64,000 nucleotides of DNA, taken from assembly GCA_035041965.1 (NCBI GenBank), contig JAPYMA010001343.1, positions 117,409 to 181,408 of the forward strand, written 5' to 3'. The translations under genes were made by a program, and so were the position numbers. Below the pieces are notes generated by a model that worked only from the letters and a program-made list of their open reading frames with translations, ran no database searches and had not been told where the DNA came from. This document shows, one piece after another, positions 12,544 through 23,800 of the stretch (its first letter is position 1; each line of letters opens with the position of its first letter). The DNA is from Anisakis pegreffii. Lineage: Eukaryota > Nematoda > Chromadorea > Rhabditida > Anisakidae.

Positions 12544-14039
12544 GTCAGTTTTTGCAGTCGCTGCACATTGCTTTTAATTATCTTATTCGTGCACTGTTTA
12601 GTGCGTTTGCAACAATAAATATCTCCGTAATCACCTGCAAACGTACATTTGATCAAATTCAGCAAGTGTTATTTCTCTGGTTCACGTGATACGACAACAG
12701 AACAATTTACTTTTTTGCTGTATTTATCATTTATCAATCATTTGCAAATGACTGCTGTTCGAGTCAATACTTTTCACCAGCAACACTCATAACATTAATT
12801 CCTGGCTGCTTTATGCATGCAACTTCCATCGAGGGCAACACCGTTAAGGTTCATTATCAGACTGCATATGAGATCTAAATGCAGCATTCAGATGTATATC
12901 AAATGTGATGCTAATGACCACTCAATGCAAAATATAATGAAGCTGATTGAATCAAATAGTCGGGTTCCCCTGGAAATATATTTTGCTTCCATCTAAATGG
13001 AGATGGCATTCGAACGAAATTACAGTTCAGCTGTAATCAGACCGAGTCGACTTCCCAATATTCTGAAATTTCGACTGAACTTCAAAATTTTTTGGTCGTA
13101 ATACGAATCTCAGAATCCAACCGAAATTAGTCGGATTTCACCGATCGAAATTCGGTTGGTTACAATCAATATAGAGCGTATCCCCAAAAATGCTAATTGT
13201 TTCTATTGCTTAAGTGATAAAAATTGTCTGTTGGTACAGAAGGCAACGCTATGGCTAAACATATGCCATAACGATGACAGAACAAAAAGTTGCTGATAAA
13301 CGGTTCAATCAGCAAATGATGAAAAAGTTTAACTTAGAAATTTATGTTTGCTCAGTACAAATTCCAATCTGTTACATAGAAAGTGAATCACTTTCATCAT
13401 TACAAAGATATAAAAAATAATAAAGTAAAATAAAACGATTAATTTTTGATCTGATAAACGCGTTTGCTGAACATCGCATATGACAATCTATGAAACGGCT
13501 TTCCATGAATTTCCTGGTCCTTGTTCGGAAAAAAGGTTCTCACTGGTGCATTATTACGAGAGGTCAGGTCACTTTTCTGTTTTGATCACAAAGTGGAAGT
13601 CAATTCTTATGGTTGGGCACTAAGTTTCCATGAATTCCAACTTTTTTTTTCAACAGTACGAATATATCTGGTAAAAAACCGATGCTATACAATGCTATTG
13701 AATCAATTAGGAGCTTGAAGCCAAAAAATTCAGATCTGTTTCCCCCGCATAAAACGAATGGCAACTGGGCTACGCATGAACACTCCCTTTTCGCGCAATT
13801 TCCAAATGAAAGGTTTGACGGCTTTGAGGAAAAGATTGATGAAGGCGGACACTGGAACATACTAACCGGTGCATACTTAATGCTCGCATGTGTAAGGCAT
13901 TTTATCAAGAGTATTAATAACGCATTTTATTAACAATCAGAGTATTAATCGTTTGGCCATGTTCAGGAATTATCGTAGCTTTTATGAGATATTTTTGGTT
14001 AGTGACTATGAAATTGGTGGCGATGAAATCGAACAAGTG

Positions 14040-14580
14040 ACCGAGTAACGTACTATGCGCGGGTGGTAAATAGGAGCCGAGCTAGAAAACGCAAATTGGA
14101 AGAAGGATAAGATCAGAATGGAAAGCATTCAACTCGATCAAAGATGTACTGAAAGTGAAAATAGGCAAACCCCTCCGCGCTCACCTGTTTGATAGCAACG
14201 TTTCACCAGCGCTGCTATACGGAAGTGAAGCGTGGTAACAATACAAAGAGCGATAAAGAGATGCATGTTAGAAATATCGTTGCGGGAACACATCCGATGC
14301 GAGGAGATTCGCCGAAGAAGTGGAGTAAGAGACGTGATCGCAGAGTACAAGAAGGGAAAGCTACGTTGGGTAGGCCACGTAGCAAGAATAAATGATGACA
14401 GATGGACTCAAGCAATTGCAGAATGGTACCCAAGGGAAATAAAAAGACCACTCGGGAGACCTCCAATAAGATGAAAAGACGATATTAAAAAGAAACTGGG
14501 TAACACCTGGCAAAGGAAGGCAAGATCAAGGACCGAATGGAAACGCATTGCGGCGTTACAGCGAACTTATAAACGTTTGA
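14040..14580 (+). pseudogene. RTE-like non-LTR retrotransposon, C-terminal RT fragment
   Basis: Three broken stretches match the C-terminal part of an RTE-type reverse transcriptase. The first, about 14050-14238, gives SIKDVLKVKIGKPLRAHLFD...SPALLYGSEAW. The second, 14232-14474, gives RAIKRCMLEISLREHIRCEE, RRRSGVRDVIAEYKKGKLRW, VGHVARINDDRW and REIKRPLGRPPIR. A TGA replaces the expected Trp at 14472-14474, and KKKLGNTWQRKARSRTEWKR follows. At least one frameshift (near 14235) and the stop make it dead. It is heavily 5'-truncated. Confidence 0.85.
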
Positions 14581-15342
14581 TAGCCTGGCCAATCCAGGTA
14601 ATTTTTGGTTGGTTATAATTTCATTTTTATCTGTTCGTGAAAAATTGAAATGCTCCTTTTTTGATGTCGCAATTAAGCAGCACTTTCATCGGTTACAATT
14701 TCGTTCTCGAGATATGATGAAAGCCATGTCACTCCGTCTGGAAAAATGTTTATATTCGTTTTCTGCCCGAAAAGCTGCCACCGAACACGACTTTCTTGCT
14801 CTCCCCACTACTACACAGTATCGTTTTATGATTATGCATATTCGCATTGGCAAAAAAATTTCGATTAGAACTTATGAAAGTTTGCTGCACAAGCCTGCGA
14901 AGTAAAGTTCATTCCGATAATCTGAAACTACACGAACAGACATTCATTTCCAGTAAAAAATGAGGTCAGTTTTTTGAACGTTGTATGATTTTGAACTTAG
15001 GTATTCAATGAATGCAATTCAGTATTAAGAATGTTCAAGCATTATAAGTGGTTTGTAGAGAACCACAAAAAGTTTCGCTGGACTTATGGAAATTCATGTC
15101 TCTCCATGTGAAGATTTCATTCACCTCTTTGGTTGTCATCACGAAGCGACAGGTCTTAGTTTTCATCACAGTCGCCTTTATTTGACAACAGTAGCAGAGA
15201 CACTGTCGGCGAAACACCGCACCCTTGAGGCATGTTTCAAAAGTGTTTATGGTGAAATTGCGAATGACTTTTTTCATGTTTTCGAACACATCCGATTTTT
15301 TTACAAATATTTTCTGGTTTGACAAGAACATTAGCAAAGTTA

Positions 15343-16487
15343 CCGTATTTTTCAGACTGTAAAGCGCACTTAAAAGCCTTTAATTTTCTCAAAAAACGGT
15401 ACTGCGCCTTATATCTCAGAGCGCCTCATATATGGACTAATTCTGGCTACTGACCTCGAAGTGATTTTGTTTGACACACGGCGCTTTATAAGTGCATTGC
15501 GGAGAAAGTATTGGTTTGGTGCATAAGTTCGTGCGCTTTATCTAAGTTTCCTAAAACTTCGTTTTCAAACCACAGAAGCTAAAAAGTCAATCGACAATGT
15601 ATTCACCATCGATTGTCACGACTTCCTGCCATCGTTTCACCAGGTTGTCGATTCCATGACGATAGAATTCCGCTGGCTTCGAGGCGAAGAAGTCGTCTAG
15701 CCACGTTTTGAGGGCATGGTCGTTGTCGAAGGCTATACCGCCGAGGCTGTCTGAGAGAGAGCGGAAGAGGTGGTAGTCAGATGGAGCGAGCTCTGGCAAA
15801 TAAGGTGGATGAACCAAAATTCCCATGCAAGCTCCTCGATCGTTTTTCTGGTCAGTTTTGCCGTGTGGGGCGCGCGTTGTCATGCTGCAGGATGACCTTG
15901 TTCGCGATATCGGGCCGTTTATCCTGAATAGCCCAATTGAGCCGGTTCAGTTGCTCGCTGTACAGTGCAGCATTGACTGCTTCGTCGTTCTGAAGCAGTT
16001 TGACGCGGATTCTGATGGATGAGAACATTCAGACGCCTCTCGTCGAGATCCAACGTCCGACCTGAACGTCACCCGCCCTCCACGTCGAAGTCGCCCTTCG
16101 CGAACCTCGCGAACCATTTCTGGGCCGTTCTTACCAGCACTGCATCATGTCCGTATACGGCGCAAATGTCACAAGCGACCGTTGAGCCCTGATTGAATGC
16201 ACAAAGTAGCACTTGTCGAAAATGCGTTTTTTCGTCCACCTGACACTTCATTTCATCACGCTGAAGATCCGAACGAAACAAAACTGCAGTAGATCGTCTA
16301 ACATAGTTGCGAAGAGCAGAAAACCCGCTATCGATTGGTGTATAACACTCCTCCGGAAAAGTGGACTTTTGCCGGAATAATTCAATTTGAATAAAAGCGC
16401 ACGAACTTATGCACAAACCCAAAAGTATATGTGCATTGTTGCTGGGTGCGCTTATGTTCCGGTGCGACTTATGGTCTGAAAATACGG
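15343..16487. mobile_element. MITE carrying a nested mariner
   Basis: The outer element has inverted termini CCGTATTTTTCAGACTGTAA at 15343 and, as reverse complement, CCGTATTTTCAGACCATAA ending at 16487. TA flanks both ends (15341-15342 and 16488-16489). Subterminal repeats of GCGCAC/GTGCGC type are visible. It has no coding capacity of its own; its interior at about 15511-16425 is a mariner insertion. The termini resemble those of a widespread family of TA-target MITEs; the superfamily is not certain. Confidence 0.75.
15511..16425 (-). pseudogene. mariner transposon, internally deleted transposase
   Basis: Inverted termini share GTGCATAAGTTCGTGCGCTTT at most positions, starting at 15511 and ending near 16425. 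On the minus strand the transposase N-terminus (about 16422-16069) includes the paired helix-turn-helix stretch ending RTAQKWFARFAKGDFDVE. The C-terminus (15883-15587) includes LAPSDYHLFRSLSDSL, AFDNDHALKTWLDDFF and a terminal DGEYIVD. Between them, frames are broken but QHDNARP (second catalytic Asp) can be read, and the third Asp is present in APSD. The block holding the first catalytic Asp is deleted. It is a dead, nested insertion. Confidence 0.85.
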
Positions 16488-17741
16488 TATTTTGAAACTC
16501 TATTCCAAATTATTTTTGCAATTTTACTTCGAACTTTTTGGCAATTTTTCCTCGAAAATTTTCCAAGATAGCATATCTGCCGCATAATTTTCTCCCAAAT
16601 AAGTTATAAATTTGAAATGAGAATTCGAAATCCTCACGTACGAAAATATGTATCGTGAATGTTGATCTTGGTACGGTATGCATGTATTCGTATGAGCTGA
16701 CCATATTACAATATCATCGTATCAGAACGTGACTAACTGCATAAACATGTTTGCATACCTATATAGGGCGGAGCGTATAAATCAAAATTTTTGAAAACGT
16801 CAGTTTAATGACTCGTGATTATTTTTACAAATTTTTGTTTTATTTATTATCATTTTATTATGCAATCGGTCTTGAGATCTTTATGCTCGATACATAGAGA
16901 ACAACCACATAAAAAGTCATCTTATCAGAAAGATTCAAACAACCGTAAAGAGAAATGATCACAATTCAAAATTGAGCACAGATGTCATTGAAATTAATCA
17001 ATCAGTTATGTTTAAAAATGCAATAAACAGATTGTTGAGACGACATCACCCTTAACAATGGAGTTGAATAATACTAACGACTGTAACACAATGGATTCAT
17101 ATGTGGATAAATAGTAAGATATTCCTGAACAGGATGTTGCAAGGGGTGTGTTTCACTCGTTACATAAGAAAAACATTTGAATAACTTGATCTGTAACTCA
17201 TTTTTGGAGAACAATGAAACGAATACAGTGAACAAATATCATCTTCGATAATCCTCACACATGTCTAACCATAAGATTAGAGTCTTTGACTATCATCAAT
17301 GCGGTATCGTGATCTTGTAAAAGATATGCATGGTAATATTATAGCATGTTTTGCAAGCAAACAAAATGATACGAACAATTTGCGTTTATGTGACGAATTT
17401 TCATTCATTACTGTAATGTATTTTGCAGGAAGAATTGATGTTTCGTGTACATAGAACGCGTGGTGGAATTGTGTAATTACGTGATGCGGCTCTCAGTTTT
17501 GAATGGATATGTGAAACCGAAAAGACATTTTAGATTTGTGAACTGTCATCCAGAATTCATGAATGCACCCAGAAAGCGATATCAGATACCGCCGGGTTCG
17601 AACTTTTTACATTTTAACATTCCAGGTACTGTGAGATTGCTCTTATGGAAAGTAATGCTGAAGTATTCTGAATCACTGCCGTTATTACCACTGCCATTAT
17701 GAGTATTATCATTACGAAGTTGTCAGTGAGCAATATCGTTG

Positions 17742-18125
17742 TTGCAGACGTTTTTTCACTTTTTAGATAAACTCTAAACTTTTAATTTTTCCAAAACTCG
17801 AATGATATAATTCATGCGATGCATTTTTTTGTAAAAAATCGAAATTTCCGAAATGGAGGAATTCAGCTGATGTTAATACTGAGAGAAAATGGACTCGAAG
17901 CATTGCAAATAAGTGTTTGAGAATCAAGAATTTCATATTCACATGCAAGTGTATTGTTATTAGCTTAGACCCGAGATGACAAGATGCCTTAGCACAGAAT
18001 ATGCAATATGCCCTTGCGGCATGATCAGTGGCATAATTATATGAATATTAATTTGAATTTGAATGCTCATTTTCTTGGATTTGTTCAATAATTCGTTGAA
18101 TTAACTCCTTTCTGATTAATAATGA
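17742..18125. repeat. Direct repeat, first copy (MITE interior)
   Basis: This stretch of about 384 bp is repeated almost exactly at 18633-19011 (offset 891 bp; the second copy lacks a few bases near 18815). The second copy lies inside the hAT MITE at 18148-19160. The first lies just outside it and has no MITE termini, so it looks like the remnant of an earlier copy of the same element family. Confidence 0.8.
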
Positions 18126-18147
18126 ATACACAAATATACATATCAAC

Positions 18148-19160
18148 TAGGGTTTGCACGGGATCCCGGGATCCCGGGATTACAGTTCTGATCCCGATCC
18201 CGGGATTTAAGTTTTGAAAAATCCCGGGATTTCGGGATTTGATAAAACAGGTCAATTTGTGTGAATTTTGATAGTATGCCCATCTTGAAGCAAGCCTTAA
18301 TCATTCCCATCTAATTTATATGCAGTTATCTTTGCTGTTTGCCCTCTATCATTGATGTTCAGCTAAGAAAAATAGACGCAATTTGGACGAATGACATGAT
18401 CAACGACAGCTCGATGAACTTTTACGTAACATTTCATTGAATATTCAACTGATTATTCCGCTCTTCATTGGTTTATATCACGCTCATCTGGATGCACTTC
18501 TATGTAATAGACTAACAGAGAGCAAAGTTGTTCCGTTCAAAAGGATCTTAAGCTTGAATATCAAGTACATTTGCATGATTTTTGATCAAAATTATCAAAC
18601 ATGGAAGTGCTCGACGGTTCGATGAAAATCCATTGCAGACGTTTTTTCACTTTTTAGATAAACTCTAAACTTTTAATTTTTCCAAAACTCGAATGATATA
18701 ATTCATGCGATGCATTTTTTTGTAAAAAATCGAAATTTCCGAAATGGAGGAATTCAGCTGATGTTAATACTGAGAGAAAATGAACTGGAAGCATTGCAAA
18801 TAAGTGTTTGAGAATTTCATTTTCACATGCAAGTGTATTGTTATTAGCTTAGACCCGAGATGACAAGATGCCTTAGCACAGAATATGCAGTATGCCCTTG
18901 CGGCATGATCAGTGGCATAATTATATGAATATTAATTTGAATTTGAATGCTCATTTTCTTGGATTTGTTCAATAATTCGTTGAATTAGCTCTTTTCTGAT
19001 TAATAATGAACATATTGGTTCAAATAAATGTGTTTAAACATGCCTCGCATCGATACTTCAATAATTGTTCGTTCCCGGGATTATCCCGGGATCAAAAATC
19101 GATCCCGGGATTAAATCCCGATCGCGGGATTGAAAAATCGTCGGGATTTTGCAAACCCTA
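18148..19160 (+). mobile_element. hAT-type MITE, complete
   Basis: This 1013-bp element has terminal repeats TAGGGTTTGCA/TGCAAACCCTA and 8-bp target duplications ATATCAAC at 18140-18147 and 19161-19168. Both ends carry dense GGGATCCCGGGATC motifs. It has no transposase. It contains an internal block of about 170 bp (about 18830-18990) that the copy at 8504 lacks, so there are at least two subfamilies. Confidence 0.9.
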
Positions 19161-20863
19161 ATATCAACTCTTGCTTTACCATCATTCATTAGTTAAATAC
19201 TAAATGTGAACAAATAAAGTCAATAAAGTAAGTCAAATAAAGTCAAAGTAGGTAGAAACGACAGCTTAAATATATAAATACATGCTTGTACTTATTATCG
19301 ATGTATGTAGATATATAATAAATAATATTTGTCCGTAAAAAGATGAGGACGCTGATTTGAATATGAGAGAGCCTGATTTGGATGAAAATATGTCACACAG
19401 TAGTGAGTGAGAGTTAATTAATCATTCAGGTTTGACAACGTTAAGGGAACGAACACGCAACCAGTGAACGTCGACACTCGTCCTTCATTGACGCTTTTAC
19501 TGACAATCGCCATTGTATCATCAATTACATCTGCTCATCATTCTCGACTTGTTGTTACCTGGTTCAGGATATAATCGACATTATCAAATATATGCGGTTA
19601 TGAGCCAGCAGTCATCAATGCGATTCCCACTTCTATGAAGATGAGGAACTCAGCCTCAAAACGGTGTCGGTAAATCAGAAGAAACTCCAAACTGTAATAT
19701 AGTGATACAAAATCTTCCTTTTTCAGAATGGAGAGACCTAAATGTGGAATCCGAGAAAGAAAAATCGAGTGCTAACAATAAATGTCGCCTTAATTGGTGA
19801 AATTTATCACACATAGGATGTGAGATCAGTTCGTTGATCTTCATACTGATATCAATCAACAACGACCAACGAACTCGCACTATTACATCAGTGGACTCGA
19901 TATATTTTTGCTTGCAAAGTTAAGCTTCAAGGATACAAAATCATTGGAGAACGTTAAGTTTGAAATTTTTTAATTCATCGTCACTTGACGTTGTCTTAGG
20001 AGACTGCTCATCGGATTATTTAATTGAAACCAAAAACCGTAGACCAGAAATTTGCTGCTACTTAGGCAGTCATCTAACTCATAGTTTTGGCTGAGAAATA
20101 TTGTGGTAAGAGATTATAATCAGTCACTTTGATGGTGTCCATAAGTAACAGATTGGCTCATTTTGTACATAGACATAACAGTTTTAATCGCTCGTCGCAA
20201 GTATGTAGCTTTATCGCGATTCAATATTCTTCGAGCACCAAAAAGGTATTAATCGCTTATCAATCACCTAAACATTATTACCCATTTTTTTCTTCATGAA
20301 ATCTGAACAATATAGCATGTACTTTATTGACTCTTTCATCAGTTTACATTCGCATCGCTCACCAGCCAATTAAACATTGGTAAGTTTATGGAGCTGTTTG
20401 GGGTTTATTGCTCGTTTTATGTAATTTTAAAGTTCCTCATTCCATTGTCATTCATTCTATCAACGACACACCTCCGCAGTTGCATGCTTCAGGAAAGTTG
20501 ACAGGACAAATCCCTTTGGCAGTTAATCCAGGAATTTAATGAAGTTTATAAAAGATGTCAACCGTGGGATCTTCAGGATCTCCGTAGGATTTCAACCTCA
20601 TTTTGTGTTAGTGGATTAATCTAGGATTCTGAACCGGTTTCTAAATATGATTCATATCGCACTGTGAGTCGCGAGCGATAAACAAATGAAAATCAAATAA
20701 GGTTTCTTCCGATAAAGCAAAACCATTTGATCCTCCGAATCACAAATTCCTTAGGAGACGATGATGCTTTGAAGAATACAGACGGTTCTTTAAAAATCTG
20801 TCATGGCCGACAATCCCAATGGTCATTATTTTTTAGTTTCGCGATCTCGGATCATTAAACAAA

Positions 20864-23800
20864 ATGAGACTGTTACTGACCGGCTTACTCATCATCAACT
20901 TATGTTCAGGTCAGCCTTTGCAATTTCTACACATTGCTTCTCATTAACTTATTTGTGCAGTGAACGTAACTTTAAATATCTCAATAATCGTCTGTAAACG
21001 TACATTTCATCCATCTCACCACCGATTACTTCTCTGATTCATGCGATACAACAGTAAAACCTTTCCACTTTTTTGCTATCCTTATCATCTGTTAATCATT
21101 CGTAAGCAAGTACGAGTTGGATCAACACTTTTTAGTGCATAAACTCATCGGATTAATAGTTGACCACCTTGGGCATCCAACTTTCATTGAAGATAAAACC
21201 GTTAAAGTCCATAATTAGATTGCATATGAGATCTAAACGCAGCAATGAGATATGAATCTTGCGTCATGCTCATGACCATCTGATCAAAAATGACTGAATA
21301 AAATAGTTGAGTTCGTCTAAAAGCATTCATCAAATACATATAAAAGACAAATCGAACTATATTTTGTGGGGAAAGCAGTTCTGCAGTAATGTTTTGATCT
21401 GTACGTTTCGAGGCTGTGTTTTCTCACGTACCACAGAAACATCAAATAAAATCAGGAACTCTGATAAGTTTGTTACATACTTACTTACTTATTGTGGAGT
21501 GCCGTTAAGGCGACTTCACCGATGTGCGTCCTCTCTATCGTGGTATTCGCATATTTTCCGCCATTTAGTTCTGTCGTCGGCAATTATACTAATCGATTGT
21601 ATCCAGTTTGGGCCATTCCATGTATTATGTATGTTGCGACCGTAGAGTGACCTTGCCTCTTTGATTATCTTATCAAATCCGGCGAGTTAGAGGTCAGTTT
21701 TGATTTGCTCCTTCCATATCAGTCGCTTTCTACCACTGGTCTGCTTCCATCCGGGGGACGGCTCATGCAGAAGCGATAGTTTCGTTATTTTATTGTCATC
21801 ACGTCTCAAAATGCGCTCGACTAGCTTCAGCCTATTTTCTCGCGCTCCTTCAGATGGCTTTATGTGCAACGTATGGTGCTTCTTTAGCACTTCATTGACT
21901 GCTAAATATATTTCATCGTTTCTTTTCCTATCTCTCCACGAATATCCCAAAATTTAACGAAGAAATTTTCGATCAGTGATGTCCAGCTTGTTGTTCAGTG
22001 CTTCCGTGAGCGTCCAGGTAGAATTCGCATACATCATAATCGGGACTATGGCTGTTCGATAAACTTTCAGTTTGATTTCCCTCTTGATTGCAGTTGACCA
22101 TAAGCATCTCCTCAATAGATTGAATGCTCCTTGTGCCTTCACGATTCCGTGCTCTACGTTGGACGTGCAATCCCCATTGGCTGTTGTAATTGAGCCGAGG
22201 TAGCAGAAGATTTCGGTGCTTTTCAACTCTTCGTTGTTAACCAGTATTGGATTACATATTTCATTCGATACACTGATTGATAGCACTTTGCTTTTAGATG
22301 GCTTTATTATCAGCCCATAACTTGCTTCATACTCGCTCACAGCTGTTCCCGCTTTCTGTAATTCGTTCGGATCATCTGCGCAATCCAGATCTGTAACGTA
22401 TTTATTGGATGGGTATAGTTGGATTCCGCTATTGTATTCCACGACTGCGCGTTTGAGAGCATCATCAATTGCGAAGTTAACCAGAAATGGACCCAGTACC
22501 AAACCTTGTCGTACACCTATGTTAGCGCTGAACTGCTGGGATATGCCATTCTGCGTTTTCACTATTGCTGTTGTAGACATATTCATATTGCTTATTAGTC
22601 GTACAAGTTTTTCCGGGACGTCATTAGCTCGGAGTAGTTGAAATAGACGAATGCGGCACGGCGAATCGAAGGCGCACGCAAAGTCTATGAAGGCAGTGTA
22701 TGTTGGCTGATTGTACCGATTTCGGGTTTAAATTATGCGTCTGAGACTGAAGATTTGGTCAATTGTTGATTGGCCAACTTGGAACCCAGCTTTTTTCTCT
22801 GGTTCGTGTATCTCGAATTGGGCGCAGCCGATCGATGACGACGCGCTCGAGACTGGTAATTGCTTCAACATTTGAAGCCATTACCAGTCCTCTTCTTTTT
22901 GTTACATACTTCTTTCTGGACTCACAAAATATCGTAATTATTGTGAGAGTAATTGATGGGGTTCCTTTTCGCAAAGGTACTATTGTTTTACAATTCACCT
23001 TTACTTTTCGAAACCGTAAATTATCTTTCGAAGGTAATTTAATGAAGCGACATCATAGGTAGGAAGAAAATAATTCTGAAAATATTCATTGTAATGCAAA
23101 ATTTATGGGCAGCACTGGATCGGGAAGTCAACCATACCACTGGTCAGATGTTTTGTCGATTATGTTTGAGGTACTGTATTTGTTCACTTTAACGGTGGAT
23201 GTTTCCAGCGTGGTTTTGTTACGTTTCAAAAACAGTACATACCCATTTGTTGCAAGGGCGGAGGGGTTCAAAAGACTATGAAACTCCGATAATGACACTG
23301 TCGAAACTAAGTCCTTTTTTTGAATATCTTTTGAATTGAGATATTCTTGTGGGCTTATCTCTTTGAGATCAAACTTTTGTCAAAGATTTTGAACCAACGC
23401 GGAATCGAACTCACGCCCTCTGAACAGATCGGATCCTCAAAGCCCAGCGTTACACCAGTACACTATCGGCCAGTGCACGATGTTTCTTATTTGATTCAAG
23501 TACTATCTCTTTTAGTACTATCATCATTCTATGCTAGCTTTTCGCGCTAGTCGCGACAGACACCATGAAAAAATCTCGCACTGTATCTTCGTTAGACCAA
23601 AAGCTAGGATTTCTCTTGCTTTCCATGACCTAGTGTTGGGAACCGAAAGATTTTTTTCGGTAATCCCCGATCGAGAGCCTTGTCAGTAACCCTCGAAACT
23701 CGGTATTCCCCGACCGCATAATTTTAAGCGTCGGTCGGTTACGATTCGGTTGTAACCGCGGGAAGACTTGTCACGGTCACCGACCGAGCGATCCTTGTCG

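Larger units (their letters stand above)
9690..17390 (+). repeat. Segmental duplication copy B (mucin-family locus)
   Basis: This is the second copy of the tandem segment. It keeps the 5' flank (for example 10090-11846), the signal-peptide exon (12498-12543) and 3' flank (13380-15300, which aligns with about 28140-29300, and 16780-17390, which aligns with about 29670-30240). The large coding exon and the tail exon are absent between about 12950 and 13380. It carries its own insertions: an RTE-like fragment at 14040-14580 and a nested mariner/MITE at 15343-16487. Boundaries are approximate. Confidence 0.65.

Noticed and set aside
13030..13165. Possible third copy of the CCGACC-type MITE
   Set aside because: Motifs such as CCGACTAATTTCGG appear, but no termini or target duplication can be defined, so it is mentioned only as a relic.
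23383..23475. A functional tRNA gene
   Set aside because: Box-like sequences are present, but the acceptor stem and anticodon arm do not pair convincingly.
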